The position numbers and the translations under genes are program-made. A stretch of DNA of 37,255 nt from Cohnella sp. GbtcB17 (GTDB lineage Bacteria > Bacillota > Bacilli > Paenibacillales > Paenibacillaceae). A model generated the notes under the pieces. It did not search any database. It was not told the origin of the DNA and saw only the letters and a program-made list of their open reading frames with translations. Each line of letters begins with the position of its first letter. Position 1 is the first letter of the stretch. Below are positions 1 to 7,860 of this stretch, piece by piece. The stretch is taken from contig NZ_JAGXJW010000039.1 in assembly GCF_019091135.1 (NCBI RefSeq), positions 1-37,255 on the forward strand, given 5' to 3'.

Positions 1-260
1 TGATTGTACTCGGGGGTGACGAACACGGAGTCGTCGAAGCCCTTGATCCGCTCGGACCAGGCCAGCGTATGCGCGTGCTTGTAGTTGCCCATGACGGGAG
101 GGATCGGCTCGTCGTACAAGGGCAGGGCGTAGTCGGCGATGTCCACGAGCTCGAAGGACGCGTCGTCCCGTTTGACGGCGATCTCGTATACCCACTTGGC
201 GACGTCTTCGGCTTTGCGTCCGGGACGCGTGCTTCCGATGATGATGGCGATCTTTGTCAT
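1..260 (-). CDS. NADPH-dependent FMN reductase family protein (C-terminus cut by window edge)
   Basis: The first 86 codons are present; the gene runs off the left edge. The N-terminus MTKIAIIIGSTRPGRK is the flavodoxin-like beta strand plus phosphate-binding loop that holds FMN in the NADPH-dependent FMN reductase/azoreductase family, and the visible end contains the family's TPEYN motif, which packs on the flavin ring. Such proteins are soluble and reduce FMN, quinones or azo dyes with NAD(P)H; the substrate cannot be told from sequence. The start is the ATG at 260, preceded by GGAGGA at good spacing. It is separated from the next gene to the right by that gene's terminator, so it probably has its own promoter between 261 and 480. 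Confidence 0.85.
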   Translation of the reverse strand, partial: MTKIAIIIGSTRPGRKAEDVAKWVYEIAVKRDDASFELVDIADYALPLYDEPIPPVMGNYKHAHTLAWSERIKGFDDSVFVTPEYN

Positions 261-483
261 GTATGATTCCTCCAGCCGAGATATGTAGGAGCCGTCTCCC
301 CGTGCTCATGGTGGCTGAAGCGATGCGGGTCCGCGGGAGGAGCTTGCCTTGCAAGTATCGTAGCCCAGACGGCGGGATTGATCAAGCGGGGAAAAGCAGG
401 CGGCCGTTAGCATGAGCCCTTCGCTCCATGTAGCCTGCGGATAGCGCCATCTCCATATGCGCCTGATCTACAGTCTTCCTAAC

Positions 484-514
484 AACAGCCCAGACGCATC
501 GCGCCTGGGCTGTT
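484..514 (-). terminator. Rho-independent terminator of the DUF6492 gene
   Basis: Perfect 10-bp inverted repeat (484-493 with 505-514, core ACAGCCCAG/CTGGGCTGT) starting 13 bp after the stop codon of the leftward gene. In the leftward direction it is followed by TTGTTAG, a modest T-rich tail. The rest of 261-526 holds only the upstream region of the FMN reductase; no other gene is visible. Confidence 0.7.
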
Positions 515-526
515 TCGAGCACGCAT

Positions 527-1339
527 TTACACGCCGGGTCTCGAATAGATCTTCCGCTTGTGAAAGGAGATCGAGCGGTACTTCCCCGCGAGCTTCCGCA
601 GTCGTGCCGGCGTCAACGAGGAGTACGACGTGTGCAGGCTTTTGTTCAAAGCGGACTTCATGACGATGCCGCGGGGGTTGCGGCCGTGCAAGAAGTTGCC
701 GTACGTCTCGAATTCGGAAAAGCCGAACTGCTTCGTCTTGTCGATGCTGCCGATGATCGCCTTGTACCAGCGCTTGCCGTGGCGCGCCTCGATTTTCCCC
801 TTTAACTGCCGGACCTTCGACTTGTTAAACAGCATGTAGTGCGTGACGAAGGAACGGGGCGCGGTTGCCCTGGTGCCGAGCAGCTTGCGGTACGTGCGGA
901 AGTACTCGCCCTGGCTCCAGCTCCTGCAGTAAAAAATCGGCCGCCCGCCCGTCACGAACCGGTGGGGCCGAATCAGCACCGTATCCGCGTCCGCCACGAG
1001 GTAGTGGCCTGCCGCGCCGAGCTTGCTGCCTGCGAGCTTGAGCAGCTGCTGGTAGAGCCAGCCCGCGCGATTCCAGCGTTTGGTGCCGTAGCGGATATCC
1101 TTTTTGCCGATCGGCAGCACCGTCCGCTCGTCGACGAACTTGCAGCCTTTTCTCCGGCAGAGCGCCCGGATTCGCTTGCTGTTCGGCGAGACGATCATAA
1201 AGCTGGCGATCGGATGCTTAACCTGCTTGCGGATGCCGTCGATCACGTGGGGCAGGGTGCCCAGATCCTTTTCGATCGCGGGGATCAGCACGTCGATGCG
1301 GGGGCCCGTCTTTCCTGCGCCTGATTGGGCTGAAGCCAT
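527..1339 (-). CDS. DUF6492 family, glycosyltransferase-like protein
   Basis: 270 residues, no signal peptide or membrane segment. The N-terminus (IDVLIPAIEKDLGTLPHVIDGIRKQV) has the opening strand-helix pattern of GT-A type glycosyltransferases, and near residue 115 there is DADTVLIRP, a DxD-like motif that in such enzymes binds the metal-sugar nucleotide. This matches the DUF6492 family, which is suspected but not proven to transfer sugars. The protein is very basic (many Lys/Arg, C-terminal RKIYSRPGV). The start is the ATG at 1339 with AAAGGAGAGG upstream. It stands alone, divergent from the carboxylesterase, so context gives no substrate. Confidence 0.7.
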   Translation of the reverse strand: MASAQSGAGKTGPRIDVLIPAIEKDLGTLPHVIDGIRKQVKHPIASFMIVSPNSKRIRALCRRKGCKFVDERTVLPIGKKDIRYGTKRWNRAGWLYQQLLKLAGSKLGAAGHYLVADADTVLIRPHRFVTGGRPIFYCRSWSQGEYFRTYRKLLGTRATAPRSFVTHYMLFNKSKVRQLKGKIEARHGKRWYKAIIGSIDKTKQFGFSEFETYGNFLHGRNPRGIVMKSALNKSLHTSYSSLTPARLRKLAGKYRSISFHKRKIYSRPGV

Positions 1340-1507
1340 GTCGCTCGCCTCTCCTTTCCGCTCACGGAGGCCGTTTGCCGGCTATTTTTGGTCCATGTGG
1401 TACAGCTTATGACGCTCGCGGGCATTGGCTTGGGCCGGCGACTGGAAAATCACTTTGCCAGCGTTGATAATAAGATAAGGAAGGTTGACAGGAAAGGGTG
1501 CGCGCCT

Positions 1508-2977
1508 GTGGACGACTTGCGGATCAAGACAAGCTTTGGATGGTTGGAAGGGCAAGCCGAGAACGGCGCGAGAGCGTGGAAGGGAATTCCGTACGCAAGG
1601 CCGCCGGTAGGCGAGCTGCGATTCGAAGCGCCAGAGCGTCCGGCGGCCTGGACGGGCGTCAGGCCGGCCAAAACGTTCGGCCCGCCGTGCCCGCAGCCCG
1701 GCGAGACCGCAGAGAAGTACGGTCTTCCGGCGGATACGCCGCAGCCTTGCGAGGATTGTCTGTACTTAAATATATGGGCACCCGCCAAACGAACGAAAAA
1801 GCCGCTGCCCGTCATGGTCTGGGTCCACGGCGGCGCTTTCGTCACCGGCACCGGCGCGGATCCGGCTTACGACGGCTCAGGCTTCGCCCGCCAAGGCGTG
1901 ATCGCGGTCACGATCAATTACCGGCTCGGTCCCTTCGGATTTTTGCATCTTGCGCCGCTCGGCGAGGGCTTCGTCTCCAACGCGGGGCTGCTCGACCAGA
2001 TCGCCGCGCTGTCCTGGGTCCGCTCGGAGATTGCCGCGTTCGGCGGGGATCCGGCGCAGGTGACCGTGTTCGGCGAGTCCGCAGGCGCGATGAGCATCGC
2101 CGCGCTGCTCGCGATGCCGGACGCGAAGGGCCTGTTCGCGCGGGCGATTCTGCAGAGCGGCGCCGCGCAGACGCTGCCGGCGGAGCAGGCCGAGCAGGTC
2201 ACGGGGGGCCTCCTGTTGCTGCTCGGCATCGAGCGGTCCGACGCGCATCTCTTGAAGGCGTTGCCCGCGTCCGCCGTCATGCAGGCGGCCGAGGAGATGG
2301 GGAGGATGCTGGGCGGCGGACCGGCGATGCTCTTCCAGCCGGTCGTCGACGCGGCCACGCTGCCTGTCGAGCCGCTCGAGGGGGTTCGGGCAGGCGCGGC
2401 CGGCGGCGTCGCACTGCTCGTCGGCACGAACAGGGACGAAGGCGAATATTTCATTCGTCCGGGTTCGGCGCCCATGCCGCTGGAGGGCGCAATTCTCGGC
2501 GTCGAGCTGATGACCGACATTGCCGACGCGGCAGCGCTCGTGCATTCGTATCCGCATACGGCTCAAGGGCAGGCGGACATTATGACGGATTTGTTTTTCT
2601 GGCGCGCCGCGGTACGGCTCGCCGATGCGCAGGCCCGCCATGCGCCGGTCTGGATGTATCGGTTCGATTGGACTTCGCCTGTGCATCCGTCGCTGGCGCG
2701 CGCGGTGCATACGCGGGAGATCGTGTTTGTGTTCGGCAATCTGCAGGTGCTGGAGAGCCGGCTGGGCGTGACGCTGGGTCAGGACGCGCAGCGGCTGGCC
2801 GGGGAGATGCAGGCGGCATGGCTCGCTTTTGCGAAGACGGGATCGCCTGACACGGAGATGCTGGCGTGGCCGCCCTATGGGGAGCCGGAGCGGTTGACGA
2901 TGATCTTCGGCGAGGTTGACGAATCGGCGGCCGTGTCGGATCCGGCGGCGGGCAAGCGCGCGCTGCTGGGCTTGTAG
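1508..2977 (+). CDS. Type B carboxylesterase (para-nitrobenzyl esterase-like)
   Basis: 489 residues, the usual length for Bacillus pNB esterases. Alpha/beta hydrolase that cleaves carboxylic esters in the cytoplasm. Visible landmarks: RPPVGELRF near 31-39, oxyanion-hole VHGGAF at 106-111, nucleophile elbow GESAGA with Ser191, acid GTNRDEGEYF with Glu311, and His401 in AVHTREIVFVFGN. These fall within two residues of Ser189/Glu310/His399 of the B. subtilis enzyme. The start is taken as GTG at 1508: GGAAAGGG lies 7-12 bp upstream and homology to the family begins at once, whereas the longer frame back to 1388 adds 40 residues with no family resemblance. Natural substrate unknown. No terminator is evident after it. 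Confidence 0.93.
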   Translation: MDDLRIKTSFGWLEGQAENGARAWKGIPYARPPVGELRFEAPERPAAWTGVRPAKTFGPPCPQPGETAEKYGLPADTPQPCEDCLYLNIWAPAKRTKKPLPVMVWVHGGAFVTGTGADPAYDGSGFARQGVIAVTINYRLGPFGFLHLAPLGEGFVSNAGLLDQIAALSWVRSEIAAFGGDPAQVTVFGESAGAMSIAALLAMPDAKGLFARAILQSGAAQTLPAEQAEQVTGGLLLLLGIERSDAHLLKALPASAVMQAAEEMGRMLGGGPAMLFQPVVDAATLPVEPLEGVRAGAAGGVALLVGTNRDEGEYFIRPGSAPMPLEGAILGVELMTDIADAAALVHSYPHTAQGQADIMTDLFFWRAAVRLADAQARHAPVWMYRFDWTSPVHPSLARAVHTREIVFVFGNLQVLESRLGVTLGQDAQRLAGEMQAAWLAFAKTGSPDTEMLAWPPYGEPERLTMIFGEVDESAAVSDPAAGKRALLGL

Positions 2978-3088
2978 CAGGGATGACAGACGTGAATCGT
3001 CGCGATAAGTTACGGCGGGACATGGTAGTAGCTTAAAGGCTTAATAGGGTTAAAAAGCGTTGAACGGAACCAAGGAGGGGATCGGCTG

Positions 3089-3991
3089 ATGAAAAAGAAT
3101 CGATTGGGCGGCTCGGAGCTGTATGTCGGCGAGATCGGTCTTGGCTGCATGTCGCTGGGCACGGAGGAGACGAAAGCGGTCGCATTGATCGGAGAGGCGC
3201 TCGACCGGGGCGTCACGCTGCTGGATACGGCCGACCTGTACGACGGCGGGCGCAACGAGGAGCTGGTGGGCAAAGCGATCAAGGGCAAACGCGAACAGGT
3301 TGTGCTGGCTACCAAGGTGGGCAACCGGCGCGCGCCGGGCCAGGAAGGCTGGACGTGGGACGCCTCCAAGGCGTACATTCTGTCGGCCGTCCGGAATAGC
3401 CTGAAGCGGCTCGGCACCGACTATATCGACCTGTATCAGCTGCACGGCGGCACGTTGGACGATCCGATCGACGAGACGATCGAGGCGTTCGAGCAGTTGA
3501 AGCGCGAGGGCATCATTCGGGCGTACGGCATCTCCTCGATCCGGCCGAACGTCATCCGCGAGTATGCCGCGCGCTCCGGCATCGCGAGCGTCATGAATCA
3601 ATACAGCATCGTCGACCGACGGGCCGAGGAGACGGTGCTGCCGCTTCTGGCGGAAAAAGGAATCGGCGTCATTGCGCGCGGACCCGTTGCGAGCGGGGCG
3701 CTGGCGGAAGGACGCGAGCCGGCAAAGGGCGTGCTCGACTACGAGCTGGACGAGCTGGTCGCACTGCGCAGCAAGCTGGAGCCGTTGACCTCTCCGGCGC
3801 GCAGTCTCTCGCAGCTCTCGATCCGCTATTCGCTCGGTCCCCCCGCGGTCGCCGCGGCGATCCCCGGAGCGAGCAGCCGCGAGCAGCTGCTGCAAAACCT
3901 CGCGGCCGCCGAAGTGCCTCCGCTTTCCGACGCCGAGCTCGAGGCGATCCGCGGCGCGAGCAAGGCAAACCTTTACGCGCTGCATCGCTGA
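3089..3991 (+). CDS. Aldo/keto reductase
   Basis: 300-residue (beta/alpha)8 NADPH-dependent oxidoreductase. The catalytic tetrad is visible as Asp46, Tyr51, Lys76 and His119 (TLLDTADLYDGG, ATKVGNR, YQLHGG). The N-terminal GSELYVGEIGLGCMSLG and the C-terminal IPGASSREQL coenzyme-binding segment are typical of the YajO/YccK-like bacterial subfamily. AAGGAGGGG precedes the ATG by eight bases. It lies 111 bp after the esterase on the same strand and is convergent with the AraC-type gene. The carbonyl substrate cannot be inferred. Confidence 0.93.
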   Translation: MKKNRLGGSELYVGEIGLGCMSLGTEETKAVALIGEALDRGVTLLDTADLYDGGRNEELVGKAIKGKREQVVLATKVGNRRAPGQEGWTWDASKAYILSAVRNSLKRLGTDYIDLYQLHGGTLDDPIDETIEAFEQLKREGIIRAYGISSIRPNVIREYAARSGIASVMNQYSIVDRRAEETVLPLLAEKGIGVIARGPVASGALAEGREPAKGVLDYELDELVALRSKLEPLTSPARSLSQLSIRYSLGPPAVAAAIPGASSREQLLQNLAAAEVPPLSDAELEAIRGASKANLYALHR

Positions 3992-4010
3992 TGCCTTTGC
4001 ATACGGCATC
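3990..4010. terminator. Weak hairpin between convergent genes
   Basis: GATGCC...GGCATC (arms 3990-3995 and 4005-4010) overlaps the stop codon of the aldo/keto reductase and is followed only by TTGG. It may help end transcription between the convergent aldo/keto reductase and AraC-type genes, but the T tract is poor. Confidence 0.3.
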
Positions 4011-4056
4011 TTGGCCGAGCTGCCGAGCCGCCGCGCGCCGCAGTTAGCCAACAACC

Positions 4057-4926
4057 TCAGCCGCCGTCCCGCTCTCCCGTCGCGCGCTGCGCTTTTCCGA
4101 ACAGCCTTCGGTACTCCGTCGGCGTGACGCCTTCATGCTCGCTGAAGCGCTTGTTAAAGTAGCTCGCGCTCGGATACCCCGCATCCTCCGCGATGCGCCC
4201 GACGGGCAGCGTCGGGTGCTCGAGCAGCCACTGCTTGGCCGCCTGCAGCCGGCAGCGGGTGACGAAGTCCATGGGCGAGAAGCCCATTGCCTGCCGGAAC
4301 AGCTTGCAAAAATAATGGCGGCTCACGCCCGCGCGCGACGCCCAATCCTCAAGCATGAAGGGCGCGCAAGCTTCCCGCTGCATGTCGGGCAGCAGCTCCA
4401 GAATGCGGCGGTCGGTTCCTGCCGACTTGACGCCGGAGATCGGGACGGCTTGCTGAACGAACTCCGAGAACAGGGTGTAGGTCAGCATAGACAAGCGGAC
4501 GGGGCGCAGCAGCTGATGCGCCTCAGCTTCGTCCAGCAGCGCCATATGCGCGTCCTCCCAGGCCTCCCGCTGCCGGAGGGACCAGACCGCGGACTGATGG
4601 AAGCCGAGCCGCATCAGGTAGTCGCGCAGCTCCTCCCCGTAAAAGTGCACCCACCGCACGTCCCAAGGCTCGTCCTCGCTGCTATAGTAGCGCTGCCGCT
4701 GCAGCGGAAAATACAATACGGCATCTCCCGCCCGCAGCTCGTGCACGCCGGTCTCGGTCTCCGCATAGCCTTTGCCCGCCGCCACGTAATGGATGTTGAA
4801 ATTGTTGAGCACGCCGGCTTCCCTCAGAACCGTATGATCGGGAAAATCGCTGTAGGCGCCCACCGATTCGGGCATGACGAGATACGGGCTTCCGGCCAGC
4901 GTCAGCAGATGCGCTTGTCTTTTCAA
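4057..4926 (-). CDS. AraC-family transcriptional regulator
   Basis: 289 residues. The N-terminal half is a cupin-type sensor (NFNIHYVAAGKGYAETETG, then HELRAGDAVLYFPLQRQRYY). The C-terminal ~95 residues carry the two helix-turn-helix motifs: MLEDWASRAGVSRHYFCKLF and VGRIAEDAGYPSASYFNKRF, ending in the diagnostic GVTPTEYRRLF. Start: I prefer the TTG at 4926 because AGGGGGAAGG sits just upstream; an upstream TTG at 4968 in the same frame has no ribosome binding site and would run through the regulatory region. It is divergent from the oxidoreductase operon at 5053 and is most likely its regulator. Such sugar-type cupin AraC proteins usually activate when a sugar binds; the ligand here is unknown. 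Confidence 0.9.
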   Translation of the reverse strand: MKRQAHLLTLAGSPYLVMPESVGAYSDFPDHTVLREAGVLNNFNIHYVAAGKGYAETETGVHELRAGDAVLYFPLQRQRYYSSEDEPWDVRWVHFYGEELRDYLMRLGFHQSAVWSLRQREAWEDAHMALLDEAEAHQLLRPVRLSMLTYTLFSEFVQQAVPISGVKSAGTDRRILELLPDMQREACAPFMLEDWASRAGVSRHYFCKLFRQAMGFSPMDFVTRCRLQAAKQWLLEHPTLPVGRIAEDAGYPSASYFNKRFSEHEGVTPTEYRRLFGKAQRATGERDGG

Positions 4927-4941
4927 AGCCTTCCCCCTATA

Positions 4942-5015
4942 TGACAATATTGTTTTAATATCGGTCAATAAGCTGTTATTTTAATTTTAAATGGTTGTTA
5001 TTATACTGACAATAT
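4942..5015. repeat. Two direct copies of TGACAATAT, candidate AraC-type operators
   Basis: TGACAATAT occurs at 4942-4950 and at 5007-5015, exactly 65 bp apart, in an AT-rich island between divergent genes in an otherwise GC-rich region. The left copy lies in the leader of the AraC-type gene and is part of a palindrome, ACAATATTGT (4944-4953). The right copy overlaps the -35 of that gene and the spacer of the operon promoter. The layout would suit DNA looping by a dimeric AraC-type regulator. Confidence 0.5.
4984..5012 (-). promoter_or_regulatory. Promoter of the AraC-family gene
   Basis: On the minus strand, TTGTCA (5012-5007), 17 bp, TAAAAT (4989-4984): a near-consensus sigma-A promoter that would start transcription around 4977, about 50 bp before the TTG start. 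It overlaps the divergent promoter. Confidence 0.6.
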
Positions 5016-5023
5016 CATATTAA
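4995..5023 (+). promoter_or_regulatory. Candidate promoter of the oxidoreductase operon
   Basis: TTGTTA (4995-5000), 17 bp, TATTAA (5018-5023), upstream of the gene at 5053. It is weaker than the divergent promoter and face to face with it, as expected for an activator-dependent promoter. Confidence 0.4.
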
Positions 5024-5052
5024 TCCAACGTAAGCAGGGAGGCAGCGGTTCA

Positions 5053-6051
5053 ATGGAACGCAAGCTGAGATGGGGAATTCTCGGATGCGCGGGCATCGCG
5101 GTTCGCGCGGTGATACCGGGTCTGCAGCAGTCGGAGCGGAACGTTGTGGCGGCCATCGCGAGCCGGGACGGGGACAAAGCGAAGGAGACGGCGGAGCGTC
5201 TCGGCATCGAACGCGCTTACGGCAGCTACGAAGCGCTGCTCGCGGACGATACGATCGACGCGGTCTACATACCGCTGCCGAATCACCTGCACCTGCCGTG
5301 GACGATCCGCGCTGCGGAGGCGGGCAAGCATGTCCTTTGCGAAAAGCCGATCGCGCTTGATGCGGCGGAGGCCGGGCGCATGGTCGAGGTTTGCCAAGAG
5401 AAGGGCGTGCATCTGGCGGAGGCGTTCATGTACCGCCATCATCCGCGCTACCGCATGATCCGGCAAATGGTCGAGTCCGGCGAGATCGGTGAGGTCCGGG
5501 GCATTCACGGCACGTTTACCTTCAACAACGCCGCCAATCATACGAACATCCGCTATCGGCGCGACTGGGGCGGCGGCTCGGTGTACGACGTCGGCTGCTA
5601 TCCGATCAGCGCGGCAAGGCTCATTCTCGGGCAAGAGCCGGAGGCGGCGACGGCGCATGCGTTTTTCTCGCCCGAGCACGACGGCGTCGATATGATGGCA
5701 TCCGGGCTGGTCGAATTCGCGGGCGGCGTGGCGCTGACCTTCGACTGCGGCATGTGGGCGTCCTCGCGCAATACGCTCGAGGTGCTGGGCACCCAGGGGA
5801 GCATTCAGGTGCCTTCGGCATTCGTCGCCGGGCCTGACGGCGGATACAACTTTTTCGTCGTCTCCAAAGACGGCAGACGGGAGATCGAGGTGCCGCGCGG
5901 CAATCAATATGCACTGCAAGGCGACGAATTTGCCGGTGCGGTGTTGGACGGTGCGGCGCCGGCGTTCGGACCGGAGGACGCGGTGCGCAACATGAAGGTC
6001 ATCGACGCGGTGCTGCGATCGGCTTCCGAACGCGCGCGCATCGTCATTTAA
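5053..6051 (+). CDS. Gfo/Idh/MocA family oxidoreductase
   Basis: 332 residues. The N-terminal Rossmann fold binds NAD(P): RWGILGCAGIA with the GxGxxA-like loop at 8-15, then CEKPIALD with the catalytic Lys98. The C-terminal alpha/beta domain has GGGSVYDVGCYPISAARLI, the form seen in glucose-fructose oxidoreductase and xylose/1,5-anhydro-sugar dehydrogenases. It most likely oxidises or reduces a sugar or inositol derivative. GGGAGG lies 10 bp before the ATG. It is followed after 18 bp by a second reductase and is divergent from the AraC-type gene, so the three form a small sugar-responsive unit. Confidence 0.92.
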   Translation: MERKLRWGILGCAGIAVRAVIPGLQQSERNVVAAIASRDGDKAKETAERLGIERAYGSYEALLADDTIDAVYIPLPNHLHLPWTIRAAEAGKHVLCEKPIALDAAEAGRMVEVCQEKGVHLAEAFMYRHHPRYRMIRQMVESGEIGEVRGIHGTFTFNNAANHTNIRYRRDWGGGSVYDVGCYPISAARLILGQEPEAATAHAFFSPEHDGVDMMASGLVEFAGGVALTFDCGMWASSRNTLEVLGTQGSIQVPSAFVAGPDGGYNFFVVSKDGRREIEVPRGNQYALQGDEFAGAVLDGAAPAFGPEDAVRNMKVIDAVLRSASERARIVI

Positions 6052-6069
6052 ATAAAGGAGGTTGTGCGC

Positions 6070-7008
6070 ATGGATTACATCGACATTCCGGGATCGCGAT
6101 TGCCCGTGTCCCGCCTGATCAAGGGAACCGATTATTTTTACCACCACGCGTACGAGCTGGCGGCGGCTAACATGGATGCCTTTCTGGCGCTCGGCGGCAA
6201 CGCCGTAGACAGCGCGCACATCTATTGCGGCGGACAGAGCGAAGAGGTACTGGGCAAGTATATGGAGGAACGCGGCAACCGGGACAAGATCGTCATCCTG
6301 ACGAAGGGGGCGCATCATGACCAGAACGGCCCGCGTGTGAACAAGCAGGCGATCGCGGACGATCTTCAAGTCAGCCTCGAACGGCTGCGGACGGATCACA
6401 TCGAGCTGTACGCGCTGCATCGCGACGACCCCGACGTCCATGTCGGCGTCATCGTCGAGGCATTGAACGCGCACATCGAATCCGGCGCGATCGGGGCGAT
6501 CGGCGGCTCCAACTGGACGTGGCAGCGGCTGCAGGAGGCCAACGAGTATGCCGCCGCCCACGGCCTCGTCGGCTTCACGTTCAGCAGCCCGAACCTCAGT
6601 CTTGCGAAGGCCAAGGAGCCTTACTGGAAGGACGCGGTCTCCGCGGACCAGGCGACGATCGACTGGCACGAGAAGCACCAGCTTCCGCTGCTCTCCTGGT
6701 CGTCGCAGGCGCGCGGCTTTTTCACGGGACGCTTCTCCCCGGATGACCGCAGCGACGCCGATCTGGTACGCGTGTTCTACAACGACGCCAACTGGGAGCG
6801 TCTTGCGCGCGCCGAACGGCTCGCCGCGGACAAAGGCGTCACCGCGATCCAGATCGCGCTCGCCTATGTGCTGAACCAGCCGTTCCCGGCCTGCGCGCTC
6901 ATCGGCGCCCGCAACGCGGAGGAGCTTCGCTCCTGCGACGAGGCGATGCGCCTCGCGTTGACGCGAGAGGAGCTGGACTGGCTGGATTTGAAGAGGGAGA
7001 CGGTCTGA
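6070..7008 (+). CDS. Aldo/keto reductase, second gene of the oxidoreductase operon
   Basis: 312 residues; tetrad Asp47, Tyr52, Lys79, His117 (AVDSAHIY, ILTKGAHH, YALHRDD). The end (CALIGARNAEEL) is the usual C-terminal coenzyme segment. Start: ATG at 6070, with AAAGGAGG six to eight bases upstream; a GTG at 6064 is too close to that site. The 18-bp gap to the dehydrogenase and the strong terminator just after the stop show a two-gene operon. With a Gfo/Idh/MocA enzyme as partner it probably acts on the same sugar-like compound. No substrate can be named from sequence. Confidence 0.92.
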   Translation: MDYIDIPGSRLPVSRLIKGTDYFYHHAYELAAANMDAFLALGGNAVDSAHIYCGGQSEEVLGKYMEERGNRDKIVILTKGAHHDQNGPRVNKQAIADDLQVSLERLRTDHIELYALHRDDPDVHVGVIVEALNAHIESGAIGAIGGSNWTWQRLQEANEYAAAHGLVGFTFSSPNLSLAKAKEPYWKDAVSADQATIDWHEKHQLPLLSWSSQARGFFTGRFSPDDRSDADLVRVFYNDANWERLARAERLAADKGVTAIQIALAYVLNQPFPACALIGARNAEELRSCDEAMRLALTREELDWLDLKRETV

Positions 7009-7019
7009 CGGACAGACAC

Positions 7020-7064
7020 GAACGGGATGAAGCGGGATAGGATCCGCTTCGCCCGTTCTTTTTT
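7020..7064 (+). terminator. Rho-independent terminator of the oxidoreductase operon
   Basis: GAACGGG (7020-7026) pairs with CCCGTTC (7052-7058), and inside it GAAGCGG (7029-7035) pairs with CCGCTTC (7044-7050). The hairpin is followed by six T. It starts 12 bp after the stop codon. Confidence 0.9.
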
Positions 7065-7774
7065 ATTTCATTCAGCCGGAGCGCGCCAAGAGCTTCATCT
7101 GGCAGGACGGCGATATCTGGTATGCGCTGGACTACTGGAGCGAGAACCATACGAGGGAGGAAGGTCTGCCGCAGCATTGGCTGAACCTGACCGACGCGCA
7201 GCGCGACCGGCTGCTCCGGTCCTTCGTCCCGCCCGGGCAGCTTCGGCAAGCGGACTACAGCGGCGCGGGCAACTCGTTTCCTCTCTACGACGAAGAGGAT
7301 CTTGCGGCGGCAGAGCAGATTCTCGGGTTTGACGCGAAGCTGCCGCGCAGACTGCTAGACGACCGGCTGCAGCTGAGCGATGCGATGCTGCTCAGGCCGC
7401 AGGATCATAATACGGGCTTTTACTTCCGTCCGCCTGGCGACGCTCTGGAGCGAACGTATCGCGCGCCTTACGATGCTCCGATCGGCGATTTGAACGACTA
7501 TGTGACTCTCTACCAGAGCCGCACGCCACTCATAGACAATACCAAACTTCCGCCAACAGACCATCTGGATGCGGGTGGCGTCGATGTGGCGATTTTCAAG
7601 GATCTAAAGCGCTCATTCGACCCGTACGGGATCGGCACGGGCCAGACGGACGACCGCAGCCATACCTATTATGCCTGGAGCGAGAACGGCCTTCATTACA
7701 TGGCCTATTTCAGAGGTCTGGACGACCTGCAGCGTTCGCTGATCCAGGAGCTGTTGGGAGCCGAGGGCCAGTAG
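7031..7774 (+). pseudogene. 5'-truncated gene remnant of unknown function (startless open frame)
   Basis: The frame ending at the TAG at 7774 is open back to a TGA at 7028, 248 codons, but the first 118 codons contain no ATG, GTG or TTG; the first ATG is at 7385. The translated text looks like real protein throughout, for example FIWQDGDIWYALDYWSENH, then LPQHWLNLTDAQRDRLLRSF, PLYDEEDLAAAEQILGF and, at the end, HTYYAWSENGLHYMAYFRGL. The last part faintly resembles DUF4367-type extracytoplasmic domains, but I do not recognise the family with confidence. The frame begins inside the terminator of the previous operon, so the N-terminal part appears to have been lost by deletion. Alternatives are translation from 7385 (129 residues, no clear ribosome binding site) or a non-canonical start. 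Confidence 0.6.
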
Positions 7775-7860
7775 CCCTCCCTTCAGCCGCGCAATCCGTG
7801 GCAACGCTTCCGCCCTTTCAGCGTATGTACTCCTATACAACATGGGAGGGGATGACGCAC

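Noticed and set aside
4963..4968. TTGACC as -35 of the AraC-type gene
   Set aside because: A -10 at the right distance would place the transcription start after the ribosome binding site; the promoter at 5012-4984 fits better.
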